Assembly (NCBI RefSeq): GCF_000004195.4
Contig: NC_030681.2
Location: forward strand, 137,361,506-137,425,505
Direction of reading: 5' to 3'
Length of the DNA: 64,000 nucleotides
Origin: Xenopus tropicalis
Taxonomy: Eukaryota > Chordata > Amphibia > Anura > Pipidae
Shown here: in pieces, positions 42,127 through 52,700 of the stretch
Position numbering within the stretch: the stretch's first letter is position 1
How the letters are laid out: each line of letters starts with the position of its first letter
Translations under genes and position numbers: made by a program
Notes under the pieces: model-generated
Told to the model about the DNA's origin: nothing
Database searches by the model: none
Seen by the model: the letters and a program-made list of their open reading frames with translations, nothing else

Positions 42127-42726
42127 AGGTGGCCATACATGTAAAGTTCCACTCGCCTGGCGAGGTTCCCAAGCAAGCGGATCTTCTCCCGATATGCCCC
42201 ACCTACGGGTGAATTCAGGCTAATTTGGTCATTTGGCCCTGGGGCCAAACAATCTAATTAGAATGCCGGTAATAGGCACAATCGATTCGAGGCCACATCA
42301 ATGAGCCGATGCAGTCCGCGATCCGACCAAATTTTTTAACCTGCCCGATCGATATCTGCCCTATTTCAGGCCAGGCCTCTTGTTTGTGCCCCTACACAGG
42401 CTGATAAGCTGCCGAATTGGTCTAAGGGACCGATATCGGCAGGGTCGGACTGGGTGTGAAGGGCCCCCCGGGGCTTCCGTCCCAGGGGCCCTGCAGGTGC
42501 ACTCAGCTGGGCACGTCCTCTAACCACCCCACACCCCCCGTATGGGTCCCCCAACCCCCCTCGCAGGGCCCCCACCCAACGTCCTCCCCCGAGCACATAA
42601 ATTTGATGCGTCAGGGGTGGAGCGTTAGGGAGGCGGAGTGCCGGCAACGGTCGGGTCTGGGCCGCTGGGGCCCACTAGAACCGGGGCCCACCGGGATTTT
42701 TCCCAGGCAGCTACAATCGGCCACCT
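42127..42726. mobile_element. TTA-target MITE with hAT-like insert
   Basis: TAA at 42124-42126 and 42727-42729. AGGTGGCCATACATGTAAAG to CAGCTACAATCGGCCACCT. The family order of blocks is kept but interrupted at 42440-42705. Confidence 0.85.
42440..42705. mobile_element. Decayed hAT insert, CAGTGTCGGACTGG family
   Basis: CAGGGTCGGACTGGGTGTGA at left, CGGGGCCCACCGGGATTTTT at right. The interior is unusually C/G-rich. No 8-bp duplication is visible; the right terminus is damaged. Confidence 0.6.
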
Positions 42727-42745
42727 TAACAAAGAAAGCCTGTTA

Positions 42746-43046
42746 GGGCTCTGGCACACGGGGGAGATTAGTCGCCCGCGATAAAACTCCCTGTTCGCGG
42801 GCGACTAATCTCCCCGAGTTGCCTACCCCTGCCATCCCACCGGCGAACATGTAAGTTGCTGGCGGGATGGCAGACGCGGCAGGGCGATTTCCGGAAATCG
42901 CCGAAAAAGACTCGCGAGTGTGCCATCCCGCCGGCGACTTACATGTTCGCCGGTGGGATGGCAGGGGTAGGCAACTCGGGGAGATTAGTCGCCCGCGAAC
43001 AGGGAGTTAATCGCAGGCGACTAATCTCCCCCGTGTGCCAGAGCCC
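42746..43046. mobile_element. 301-bp palindromic TTA-target MITE
   Basis: Perfect TTA at 42743-42745 and 43047-43049. Ends GGGCTCTGGCACACGGGGGA / TCCCCCGTGTGCCAGAGCCC. The arms match almost base for base, centred near GATTTCCGGAAATCGCC at 42888-42904. CpG-rich, so probably young. Confidence 0.92.
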
Positions 43047-43079
43047 TTAGACTAGAACTAGGAGTGTGATGACATTTAC

Positions 43080-43985
43080 ACACCTAATTATCCAGCCCAC
43101 GACACACACAACTAAGGAGTGAAATCTCATCTCCCGACATGTTTTCCATAGGCTGCACCAGCTGACAGAGATGCTTGCTATGAGTGATACATTTAGCGTT
43201 TGCCGTATGTTTTAATAAATCACTCTGTACACCATCTCCCCACAGCCCAAGACTGGACATAGATTTATTACACCACATACTGCAATGTTCCCATCTGATC
43301 ATCTTTATCAAAATGAGACAAGCAACACCTGGATTCCGAACGATAAACCCCACAGAGAGAAGCGGAGCAGCACATCTGGCCTCGGTATCACGCCGAGAGG
43401 AGAAATATGGGGCCGAGCTTCCATTTTTCAGCCAACATTTCGGGCACTTTTGGGTCAGGAAAACTATCATTAAAGAATGAAAGATGAGCTTTTTACCGTA
43501 TATTGTTTTTAGAAGGATTTTTAAGAACAAAAACAACCTTAAAGCTGAAAAAACACAAAGTCCTTTAAGCTGACCATAATCTAAAAACTCCCCGCTTGTC
43601 AGACCAATACAGTCATTTCTATTCATCAACACCAGTGTTTCATGACTGCTGATTATGTAATATATTCTCATGGCAGATTGTAATAGAACGATAGGGTCAT
43701 ACAAAGAACAATATGGACTCCGAGCATGCTGTGGGTGCATTGGAGGGCCCCCTCCCTCCAGTTTCCTGCTTTAAAATACTTCTGTTTCATTTGTACACAC
43801 TTCTGCTTACTTCTTGCCAGTTTTCTATACAAAGAAATATATATATAATACAAAAAATCTGTCAATATCCTTAAGTTATTTGCTTATAAACTGTGCTTAG
43901 TGATGTTGTTTGTTATACTTGGGGTGCTCAGTGATATAATTTCTGTCACATGACTAACTGAAACTTGTGTATTATAACAATTATT
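43080..43985. promoter_or_regulatory. Long repeat-free block, possible conserved non-coding cluster
   Basis: 43080-43700 is complex and free of repeats: CCTAATTATCCAGCCCACG, GAGTGATACATTTAGCG, AAATCACTCTGTACACC. The longest open frame of the window (minus strand, 43740-43084, 218 codons) lies here. Its translation is Cys-rich with no domain I know. I favour non-coding conservation. Confidence 0.35.
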
Positions 43986-43987
43986 GT

Positions 43988-44140
43988 ACTCCCTGTTGTA
44001 AAATATGAGGGTATTAGAAGTCACCTTAGAGTCACATGACTTGTATAAAAGCCCTTGGCATTTGGACTTGTGCCTTTATATGGTCATGGAACTCATCAGT
44101 GACTTATAATATCCTTATATTTTACAATAGGGGGTACTTT
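43988..44140. mobile_element. Inverted-repeat element, CCCTGTTGTAAAATAT arms
   Basis: GTACTCCCTGTTGTAAAATA (43988) faces TATTTTACAATAGGGGGTAC (44121-44140). ATATCCTTGTATTTTACAAT at 56798 is a fragment of the same family. Confidence 0.6.
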
Positions 44141-44159
44141 ATTCAATTTATATGTATAT

Positions 44160-45200
44160 AGGAAGAATCTTTGGTCCTTAATCTAAGGGCACGTATAGAG
44201 GATCGAAATGCTCAATACTCCCGCCGTTTGGTTTACTTGCATCCGCCTGTCCCTGAGAATACAGAGCCGAATTCAGGCTAAAATGCACAATTTTTGGGCC
44301 AAAATCCAGGCTGGCACTGGTGTTTTTTCAAAGGCAGAGGATCTGCCACTTGTGCCCCTAGCCTTAAGCAGTCAATCCATCGTTATCAGTGGAAATTATT
44401 CTTAAGAAATTAAATTTACATTTCCTGTCTCCTCTCTCCCCCCTCCTAACCAATCAAAAAAGGCATTTCTTGGCCTGTAATATAACTAACACAAAAAAGT
44501 AAGGTCACGGTGCTTGATAGGTCAACCAATTAATACATCACTTAGCAGGTTACGTACTGTGGAAACTCTGTGGTAGACGAGGATTGTTTGTGGCTAATTA
44601 TTGCACAGAACTGTAGGGGGTTTCAGCAGCGCACACAGCTTCTTATTGTGAGTGATATAAACCTGGCTAATGTTTATTATTTCGTGGGGATTTTTTTCTG
44701 GTTTTGTGGGAATTTCTTTGTTCATTTATTAACATTTATTGTTAGTAGATGTGAAAATGGGTCACGGTTTGCATATAAAAGAAATGCAAGTCTCCTGAAG
44801 GAGCAAGAGCTGGAAATCACCACCAGACGTGTGGTTGGATCTGTGCAAGACAAAAGAAGCACGCAATGATATTAATAAACAATAGGCAAGCAAGGCAGAA
44901 ATAACGAGACAATCTCTTTATCTTCTATTCATTCCTTTGAGGTTATGTCACTCTGAGAAGTACAGCAATAAAATCTCTGGCCTCTGCTAGGGTTGACAAC
45001 TTTCTTCAGCTGAAATGCAAGGGTCGGAACTAGGAGTTCCATCACTAGGCATAAGCTTGAAACCCCAGCTTGGGGAGTGGGAGTACCAGAAAGGTCAGGC
45101 AGAGTCATAATGGCAATCTAATAGGCATAGGACATGCCATGTACCATAAAAATATACAATATTGCTATATACAATATTATATACAAAATGCTCTCAGTAA
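44160..45200. promoter_or_regulatory. Single-copy stretch with enhancer-like core
   Basis: 44560-44960: GTGGCTAATTATTGCACAG, CCTGGCTAATGTTTATTATT, GCATATAAAAGAAATGCAAG. Repeat-free. A 99-codon frame (44570-44869) has no recognised domain. Confidence 0.3.
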
Positions 45201-45201
45201 T

Positions 45202-45932
45202 TATAGATGTGGGATCTGTTATCCAGAAACCCATTATCCAGAAAGTACCGAATTTTGGGAAGGCTGTCTCCTTTTTCTCTGTAATAATAAAATAGTACCG
45301 TGTACTTGATCTGAAGATATAATTAATTCTTATTGGGGGCAGAACAGTCCTATTGGTTTATTTCATGGTTAAATGATTCCCTTTTCTCTGTAATAATAAA
45401 ACGGTACCTGTACTTGATCCCAACTAAGATATAATTACCCCTTATTGGGGGCAGAACAGTCCTATTGGGTTTATTTCATGGTTAAATGATTCCCTTTTCT
45501 CTGTAATAATAAAACGGTACCTGTACTTGATCCCAACTAAGATATAATTACCCCTTATTGGGGCAGAACAGCCCTATTGGGTTTATTTCATGGTTAAATG
45601 ATTCCCTTTTCTCTGTAATAATAAAACAGTACCTGTACTTGATCCCAACTAAGATATAATTACCCCTTATTGGGGCAGAACAGCCCTATTGGGTTTATTT
45701 CATGGTTAAATGATTCCCTTTTCTCTGTAATAATAAAACAGTACCTGTACTTGATCCCAACTAAGATATACAGTAATTAATCCTTATTGGAGGCAAAACA
45801 ATCCTTTTGGGTTTATTTAATGTTTAAATGACTTTTAGAGGACTTTAGGTATGAAGATCCTAATTACGGAAAGACACCTTATCCGGAATGCCCAGGTCCG
45901 GGGCATTCTGGATTAAAGGACCCATACCTGTA
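45202..45932 (+). mobile_element. GGTATGGGATC MITE with 113-bp array, copy 4
   Basis: Left end ATAGATGTGGGATCTGTTAT; the linker is deleted between GGCTGTCTC and CTTTTTCTCTG. Five units follow, then the right end with CCGGGGCATTCTGG and GACCCATACCTGTA. Confidence 0.85.
45268..45829 (+). repeat. 113-bp tandem array, 5 units
   Basis: Units start at 45268, 45375, 45488, 45600 and 45712. ACGGTACC instead of ACAGTACC marks two units; the 4-G variant marks two others. Confidence 0.95.
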
Positions 45933-46285
45933 CTAGCAAGGTAGACTTGCAATAAGTTATTCAACTTAAGTGTTGTTGGAACCCTCCTATGAGTCATATC
46001 CATGGGTACCAGGCAACACAAACTGATTTAAATACTACACTTACAGGACTGCCAATTACAATATTGTGGTTTATTGTGTAGTTCAACTTTTCCTTAGGGA
46101 CAAGGCAAGGTCTGACCATTGATTACTGGTGTACTGTCAACAAGGGTGTCAAATATACACCAGTACTAAGGAGGTGAGGAGAGTTGTAGTCAACAGAGCT
46201 GGCAGATGGCAAACTGGCAGAGCTCAAGAAAATCAACAATACAAGGAGCTGGCCAAGGTGAAAAGTAGTGACAGGTAAAAGTACC
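45933..46285. other. Single-copy stretch
   Basis: Nothing recognised. Confidence 0.35.
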
Positions 46286-46287
46286 TG

Positions 46288-46440
46288 TAGATTGTAAGCT
46301 CTTTTGGGCAGGGCCCTCTTCACCTCTTGTATCGGTTATTGATTGCTTTATATGTTACTCTGTATGTACAATGTATGAAACCCACTTATTGTACAGCGCT
46401 GCGGAATATGTTGGTGCTTTATAAATAAATGTTAATAATA
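46288..46440 (+). mobile_element. L2/CR1-like retroposon 3' tail
   Basis: GTAGATTGTAAGCTCTTTTG, GGCAGGGCCCTCTTCACC, TTGTACAGCGCTGCGGAATA, GTGCTTTATAAATAAATG. The clearest copy of this subfamily. Confidence 0.7.
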
Positions 46441-46489
46441 AAAAGTAGGAGCAGAAATGAGAAAAGGAGTTAAATTAGGAGTGAGATGA

Positions 46490-47395
46490 AGAGGTTTAAA
46501 TGATTGTCTGCCAAGGCAAATCAAAGCCTTCTAATGTCATTCTAAGGACACTTCCGGGACAATTGTAAGCAAAAATTCCTGTGTCATCTCTGCAAAGCCT
46601 GCACATTTTTGCTCCGGGAAGCAGCAGGCGCCCCTCATGGTCGAGCAAGTGACACTTTGTGCATTTGAAACCTTTGTCACGACTGCCCAATTACATGTTA
46701 CCAGGCTCAGAGGCAAAATCCACAAGCTGAGTTAGTAACATAAGTATTGAAGTTAGTAATATATGTATAGAACCAAGTGTAGCACTGCGAATGGAATATA
46801 TATGTGAATGCTCTTGTAAGACTAGCCCTGGAAAGATTATTGAACCTTCATTCCGAAATTCACCTCACAGATCCATCAAGCAGATATGAAGCAAAATGAA
46901 CTCAAAGGTTATTGTGCCTTTAAAATAAGCAGGTCACATGAGGTGCACTGACACCCCGTGACATGTTTAAAAAGAACAATAAGTGGGTGGGGCTAGTATA
47001 CTGAGAACGTACAGTATGAATGGCTAGGCAGCAAGAGTGACTCCGACAGGAGGTTTATGCCTTTGGCAAAAACACACCTAGAAATTAGATGCCAAGAATT
47101 TTCAGAAGCATTGTATAATTATAGTGATTTATGACATCATTACAGGAGAAAGCCTTATGAATATGTTGAAACATTTGGCAGAATGACTGCAAGAAACCGG
47201 CTCCACACTAATCTACTATTAGCCTGAATGAATAGCACCCTGGTTGTCACCTATAATGATAACTCTATTATAGTCTTACACAAATAGAACATCTGCAAAT
47301 AAACACTTCCCAACAGTAAGTCTCACAAAGCGATTTAGTCACATGCGATAGATCTCTGCTACTGTGGTCAACTAAATGCCTCCGAAATGCCTTTG
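46490..47395. promoter_or_regulatory. Repeat-free block, possible conserved non-coding element
   Basis: 46490-46730 (GGCAAATCAAAGCCTTCTAA, ACACTTCCGGGACAATTG, CATTTTTGCTCCGGGAAGC) and 47090-47300 (GTATAATTATAGTGATTTAT) are complex and repeat-free. Inference only. Confidence 0.3.
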
Positions 47396-47399
47396 CACT

Positions 47400-47535
47400 G
47401 GCAACAAGGGGAATCACCAGTAGAAAGGCCTACGCATCACTTTGGTTTTCCAGAGGTGCGCAAAGTTTCTTCTTGCAGGAAACTTTGCACGAATTTGGAA
47501 AACCAAAGCTATGCACAAACAGGCCCTGCCCATTA
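47400..47535. mobile_element. Palindromic MITE remnant
   Basis: GCATCACTTTGGTTTTCC faces GGAAAACCAAAGCTATGC, and TGCGCAAAGTTTC faces GAAACTTTGCACG, around TTCTTGCAG. Ends not defined. Confidence 0.6.
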
Positions 47536-47759
47536 AGGATGGTTTGTCTTCTATTTATTGTTACCTCACATATCTCCTAAGACATCCAATTAAAAAAAAA
47601 CCTGACTTGACTGGTTACAGTCCTTTGGAACAGAGCAAACATTTACCAAATTTATTACATAAATCTGTATGTGTCAATGTAAATTCAGGCTACTGCAGCC
47701 AGTTCCTTTTAAGGTGGGAAATTTGACTGCCCACCTAAAAACAGTGGAGGGGCATGTAT

Positions 47760-48165
47760 ACAGAAGTCAAATTGAGCCTTCATAGAGCTCTACCCCAAGA
47801 AATAGTATTGTTGAAGAAACCTGAATGGTTATCTCTGAAATCACCAATGGCCTCCAAGCCTTTGTCAACCAGTGCTTGAGAAGGATACCCCATGGTCTGT
47901 TTTGATTAAATCGAACAAACCTGTGGAGACAAGAAAAAGAGGAGCAGATACAGATGAGGATGTGGTGATGGTTCGGACACATACTGAAAAGGGATCAGAG
48001 TACCACAGAGATCAGAGCGCTTCTGTGGAACCCCCAAGGTTGAAGGAAGAAGTATACTCCAAGGATGACACGGAGAAGGAGCATTGAGGAGGAGACAAAA
48101 ATGTCGGGAGATCTGAGAACCCTCATTCATAACAGAGTCTGTGGCATTATTTTATTCTCTCTAAG
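47760..48165 (+). pseudogene. Decayed LINE reverse-transcriptase C-terminal fragment (RTE-like)
   Basis: In the frame of 47852 the conserved C-terminal run of non-LTR retrotransposon ORF2 proteins is legible: LQAFVNQCLRRI (47852-47887), then RTNLWRQ, WFGHILKR, ALLWNPQG (48020-48040) and a basic tail. Just upstream in the same frame, EET*MV marks the usual ETW motif with Trp changed to stop; an earlier piece (VKLSLHRALPQEIVLL) is in another frame, so at least one frameshift has occurred. Downstream, NRVCGII fits the DRxxWRxxV end. In-frame TGA codons at 47903, 47966 and 48041 sit where the family has a residue, and two fit CpG or C-to-T decay. No polymerase core or endonuclease remains. The clade is inferred from the WNPQG(K/R)RKRG pattern. 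It has no function here. Confidence 0.75.
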
Positions 48166-49010
48166 AATGAAGGTATTTAAGTAAAAGAGTAAGTAAATTT
48201 GATTGCCTAAAGTGGGCAGATTTTTTTTAGCCTTGGGCTGATAATCAGGTCAAAAGGGGCACTGGGAAGCAAGGTCAATTACATATCCACATACATGAGA
48301 TAATGCACTAAGCACTGGACATGTTTTGTCCTAGTGACTGTGGATTTATTGGTACCAGTACTACAATCTCATGTTTTTAATCCCATTCAAGGGACAATGG
48401 TCTGATACTGAAGCAAACCAATTCACACCTCCCAGCCGTTGCTAATAAGTCCATCAGTTCCAGTTTAGGGAAGTGTAGGGAAGGGCAGTGGGCAGAGATT
48501 GGGATAGATCAGTTTGTGGCTTGGTGTTGTTGGAAGTAGCCTTGGCAGATAGGGTGTGGCTTTAAATGCCCTCATTTTTCATTTGATGGTTATCTGTGTG
48601 TGTATAATGGCCTTCTGATCCCCACTGATATCCATTTACTATGGTTTAGGAATTGGGAACATTTAATTTGCCGATGTGCTGTCGGCCAGTTCATGGTGCA
48701 GCTACAGCTCCTCCTTACTTCCTGCTGTTTTGATCACTAATGTTCTTTTCACAAATTTTTGGAACAATAGAAAGAAGGGCATACCGTGTGTCGCCCCTCA
48801 TATGCTCCCAGTCCGATAGACCTAGCTGATTGGGCCTTGTGTGACCGCCTTAAGACTGGGGAAAGCAAATAGCTGGTTGCTATCACACACTTAACTGCAG
48901 AATACTTATGCCCATTCTACTTTGTAGTCCCTTAAACTACAGCATTGTTATCATTTTGCTGCATTAATAAAATGTAACCTTCTTTAAAGGGCTATTGAAT
49001 TTCCCCATAA
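48166..49010. other. Single-copy stretch
   Basis: Might include LINE 3' sequence just after 48165; otherwise nothing. CTTTAAAGGGCTATTG at 48982 is a lone T2-like end. Confidence 0.35.
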
Positions 49011-49015
49011 TTTAA

Positions 49016-49286
49016 AGAAGGCCATACACGTAGCAATTTCGATCTTTCAAAGATCGTTCCCACCCTCCACTGACGTTCAGGGCTGAATCATCAGATATGA
49101 ACGTAGATTTTGCTTGGGCGCCTTCAATGGCACCAGATCAAAATCTTTTAACCTGGCCAATCGATGAGTCAACCGATATCCACAGCCTTTTGCGATATCG
49201 GTCGCCTTGTCGAGCCGCCATACACATACCTTATATTGTACAAAACAAGGTATTGTATGGTATCATCGGAGCGTGTATGGCCAGCT
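49016..49286. mobile_element. TTA-target MITE
   Basis: TAA at 49013-49015 and 49287-49289. AGAAGGCCATACACGTAGCA to GGAGCGTGTATGGCCAGCT. The interior keeps CCTGGCCAATCGATGAG and TTGCGATATCGGTCG. Confidence 0.8.
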
Positions 49287-49299
49287 TAAAACTTTGTCT

Positions 49300-49990
49300 G
49301 TGATAACAAACCCTCACAGTTACTTTGTGCCCGAAAGTCTCCAAGACAGAGAAGGAGGTATAATTATCTCAAAGGAGTCAGCATCTGGCTGGATGAGACA
49401 TAGACGTGTGTCTTTTCTAGGTCGGTTACTGCCCCATCCAGCTTGACTGGATCCGTGAGGAGGGTTTCCAAATCTATTGTATAACACTAATTGCTGACAG
49501 TGAGGTAAGAAAGGAAATGAAGCCTTAGGTAGATAGGGGTGCACAATACCCAAAGCCTTAAGTGCGCAACAACAACAACAAAACAAAAAAGGCAGAGAAA
49601 ATGGAAACCCTTCACCACACAGCTTTGAGTCTAAGTAGTATATAAACAAAGCAAGGCACGGGGATTACATGTAAGAATGTATTAAATCAGCCAGTGGAAG
49701 AGCTTGCGCTGAAAGCAAGAATTCAATCGCTGTGGGTAAGTGATACGAGCAGGACGAAACTGAGAACTGTCATTATGATATAACTGCAAAAAAGAGGACA
49801 ATTTATATCAGGTACTGTCTACTAGGAATTAAATGGTTTTGTTTCTTCTGCCTCAGTTAAGCTTTCTTGTCTAAATTGGCCATGGGCAGTCAAAAGGGCA
49901 TATGTGCCATAGGCCCAATGTCTGCAAAGTAGTAAATAAAAAGGAGCCTTTCAGAGCAAGTTTCATTTATCCTGTGTGTCTTGTAAGACA
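49300..49990. other. Single-copy stretch
   Basis: 49680-49790 (GCTTGCGCTGAAAGCAAGAA, GTAAGTGATACGAGCAGGAC) is complex; nothing else recognised. Confidence 0.3.
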
Positions 49991-49994
49991 CTAA

Positions 49995-50150
49995 AGCTGG
50001 CCATACATGGTGAGTTATTTGGTGAGGTTGCCAAATAAGTGGGTTTTTTTTGGCCAGTCTGGCCAACCACATGCTGACCTAAATCAGGCTGATCAAATTA
50101 TTCTGTGGACCAAATGAGATCATTCAATGAGATGATGATAAAACCAACAC
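49995..50150 (+). mobile_element. TTA-target MITE, left part
   Basis: TAA, then AGCTGGCCATACATGGTGAG. GGTGAGGTTGCCAAATAAGT and GACCAAATGAGATCATTC follow. The right end is absent. Confidence 0.6.
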
Positions 50151-50183
50151 ACAAAAGTGACCCTTGACTGATGGGATTTCTTA

Positions 50184-50545
50184 AGGTGGCCATACAGAGA
50201 CCAATAAAAGCTGTTGGAAGTCAGCAGTCAGCAGTTTATCTACCCATTTTTGTTGCCCTCAGATTAGCCTACCCAACCAATATCTGTCTGCAAATCAGCC
50301 AGATGTTGATTGGCAGGTCAAAAAAAACCCTGCTGGGATGAGGAGCACATAGACACGTTGATGTGATCGTTTTACCAATAGCCTGTATCCCATCAACGTG
50401 ATCCAGTCATTTGGCCCGAGCCAAGCTCAGCCATATATCTGTTGGGCAGACCCATCTAAGAGCCCCATACACTGGCTAATAAGCTGCCAACTTGGTCTGG
50501 AGGGGGTGAGTTGGAGATTTTTTATTGGCCCATGTATGGCCAGCT
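50184..50545. mobile_element. TTA-target MITE
   Basis: TTA (50181-50183), then AGGTGGCCATACAGAGACCA, to CCCATGTATGGCCAGCT. AATAAAAGCTGTTGG and CATCAACGTGATCC are shared with 57545-57855. Confidence 0.75.
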
Positions 50546-50974
50546 ATACTTTGACCACAAGTACATGGCTTATGCAGTTAATTTTAAGCTTTCTGCAAGT
50601 GACATTTCTTATTCAGCCGTTTATCGTGCACCTTCTGGGTTTAGGATGAAGAAAAAAAGTCCAATTTTTTTCCTTCTGTAAATGAAATGAAGTTCCCTCT
50701 CCTCTCTCTTTCTCTCACTCTGTCCCCAGAGACTGTGGGATCCAAGTGATCTGTTTTTATGCCCCAAAGTAATTACTGCTGTTTGACTTCATCTCCCTTT
50801 GCTCATTAGTTACAGTTTGTTTATGGAGACACAATGTCTTATTTGTAAAGTTTCTTTGCTATCAATTTGGGTCCAGCTGTGCCCACTAGCAAATGGCCTC
50901 CATGTGTTTCCTTAAGTAGGGGGAGCTCCAATGGGAGGAAGGCAGTGACTCTCAGCATCTGAGTTGCAACATTT
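50546..50974. promoter_or_regulatory. Repeat-free block, possible conserved non-coding element
   Basis: 50740-50930: GTGATCTGTTTTTATGCCCC, AAGTAATTACTGCTGTTTGA, CTCATTAGTTACAGTTTG, TTTGCTATCAATTTGGG. Enhancer-like texture; inference only. Confidence 0.35.
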
Positions 50975-51236
50975 AACCTAAAATTAAAAAAATAGCAGAT
51001 AATATAAAATGTTCAGGGCTGCAATGATACAATAATAATTAAATTGTAAGCAATGTGAGCAATAGGTTTTTTTGGCTGCTGGGGTCAGTGACCCCCATTT
51101 CAAAGCTGGAAAAAGGCAGAAGTGGAAGGCAAATAATTAAAAAACTATAAAAAAAAATAATAAAAGTCAATTACAAAGTTGAGAGGAGTAGGACATTCCA
51201 TAATATTTTTAACGTGAAGTTGAACCACTCCTTTAA
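50975..51236 (-). mobile_element. T2-type MITE, left part in reverse
   Basis: Ends GAACCACTCCTTTAA (TTAA at 51233-51236). TGGGGTCAGTGACCCCCATT and AAGGCAAATAATTAAAAAAC are the reverse complement of 2801-3250. Confidence 0.7.
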
Positions 51237-51239
51237 ATT

Positions 51240-52029
51240 GTGCTCTTGTGACAGCCCCCATTAATTGTCACATGGTTTTGTACTTAGTATTTGATTTAAA
51301 GAACCCCTTGGCGTCTAAAAATTCCGCTGTGACTGTTCAGTGAGTGCTGTCTATACATTTATTTTCCTATAGATACCGAGAGACGAGTCGGAGTCCTTCA
51401 CAGACATGCACTACAAAGCATGACCTTTGTTAGGGAGAGTGCTGTATGGCTCAAAATAATGCTGCCCCAGGCTGCTGCCTTTCATCGGAGAAGAGAGCAA
51501 TTGGTGACCTAGATTTCAGAGCTACAACAAAGCCTGGACATTACAGATACACGCTGCTGGGAGAGGAATCTCTTTTTAAAGGTCAAACCACCTAGTATGA
51601 GCAAGGCACATTCATAGCAAGCATTGCAGGCACTGTGGTTAGCTCAGCACATATGCTTGAGACCTGGATCATTGTACAACAGGTGTTAAATAGGGTCATC
51701 ACCATGGAAAAGTGCTTGTGGCCACCTGCTGGCCGTAGGACCCGGTTCCCCACGCTCACCTGTTACACGCCAACGTCAGAGTTTGGTTTCCACCCACAGG
51801 TCTATGTACACAGGCTTGTTAGGAGCTCAATGAATTATAATCGTTATTGCTTAACAGGGCCAGAGATGTTCATATGTATGCAAAAACCCTATCACTCAAT
51901 GCAACAGGAATCTGAGCTAGGTACCCAGACAGGAACCATACAATGATGCTTTGGTACCACACCAGGCCTGTTCATATTGAACAGCATATAAAGTTGTATA
52001 TCTAAGGCAAAATCTCTTGGGGATTCTAA
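51240..52029. other. Single-copy stretch
   Basis: 51640-51860 (GGCCACCTGCTGGCCGTAGG, CCAACGTCAGAGTTTGGTTT) is complex and repeat-free. The 103-codon frame at 51635 is not recognisable. Confidence 0.3.
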
Positions 52030-52030
52030 T

Positions 52031-52200
52031 TCTAATTATTATTATTAACATTTATTTATGAAGCGGCAACATATCCCACAGCGCTGTACAATAAGTGGGT
52101 TTCATACATTGGACATACAGAGTAACATATAAAGCAATCAATAACCGATACAAGAGGTGAAGAGAGCCCTGCCCAAAAGAGTTTACAATTTACAAGGAGA
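52031..52200 (-). mobile_element. L2/CR1-like retroposon 3' tail
   Basis: Reverse complement of the 46288 subfamily: ACATTTATTTATGAAGCGGC, CACAGCGCTGTACAATAAGT, GAGCCCTGCCCAAAAGAG. Confidence 0.7.
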
Positions 52201-52429
52201 AAGGGTTGAGACACAAATGCACTTTTTATGTAAAAATGCAACATTCACTAGTTGTATTTTTTTCAGCTATTCCATATTTTATGTATGGTGGGTTTGAGGT
52301 ACCAAGCCACCTAAGAGCCCCCCTGAGCCACACTCCAGAAGCGCACAAACAAGCCCTTAATGGGCTGCATGGGATGTATTCAGAGCCTATGGCCTATTCT
52401 CAGAATGTAAGAACAGTTTGCTAGACTAT

Positions 52430-52700
52430 GGGACACATTTATCAAAGTACGAATCCGAATCACGAAATGGGAAAAATTCGGATTAAATTCGATAATTTCT
52501 GATGATCGGAAATGTCACGAAAATGCTTACGAAAAGATCGTAATAGCGTTCCGAAAGTCACGATAATATCGTAATGGCGTTCCGAAAGTCACAATATTTT
52601 CGTACCGCAAACTTCATAAACGCCATGAAAATATCGTACTACTGTAAGCGAAAATCACGAAAAAGTATTCGACACAATCGTACATTGATAAATGTGCCCC
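52430..52700. mobile_element. GGGACACATTTATCAA MITE
   Basis: GGGACACATTTATCAAAGTA faces ACATTGATAAATGTGCCCC. GCGTTCCGAAAGTCAC recurs internally (52548, 52571). Related to 16485-16807. Confidence 0.75.

Noticed and set aside
43084..43740. 218-codon frame as a definite gene
   Set aside because: No domain, no signal, no splice context, and a better explanation as repeat-free non-coding DNA. Kept only as a finding.
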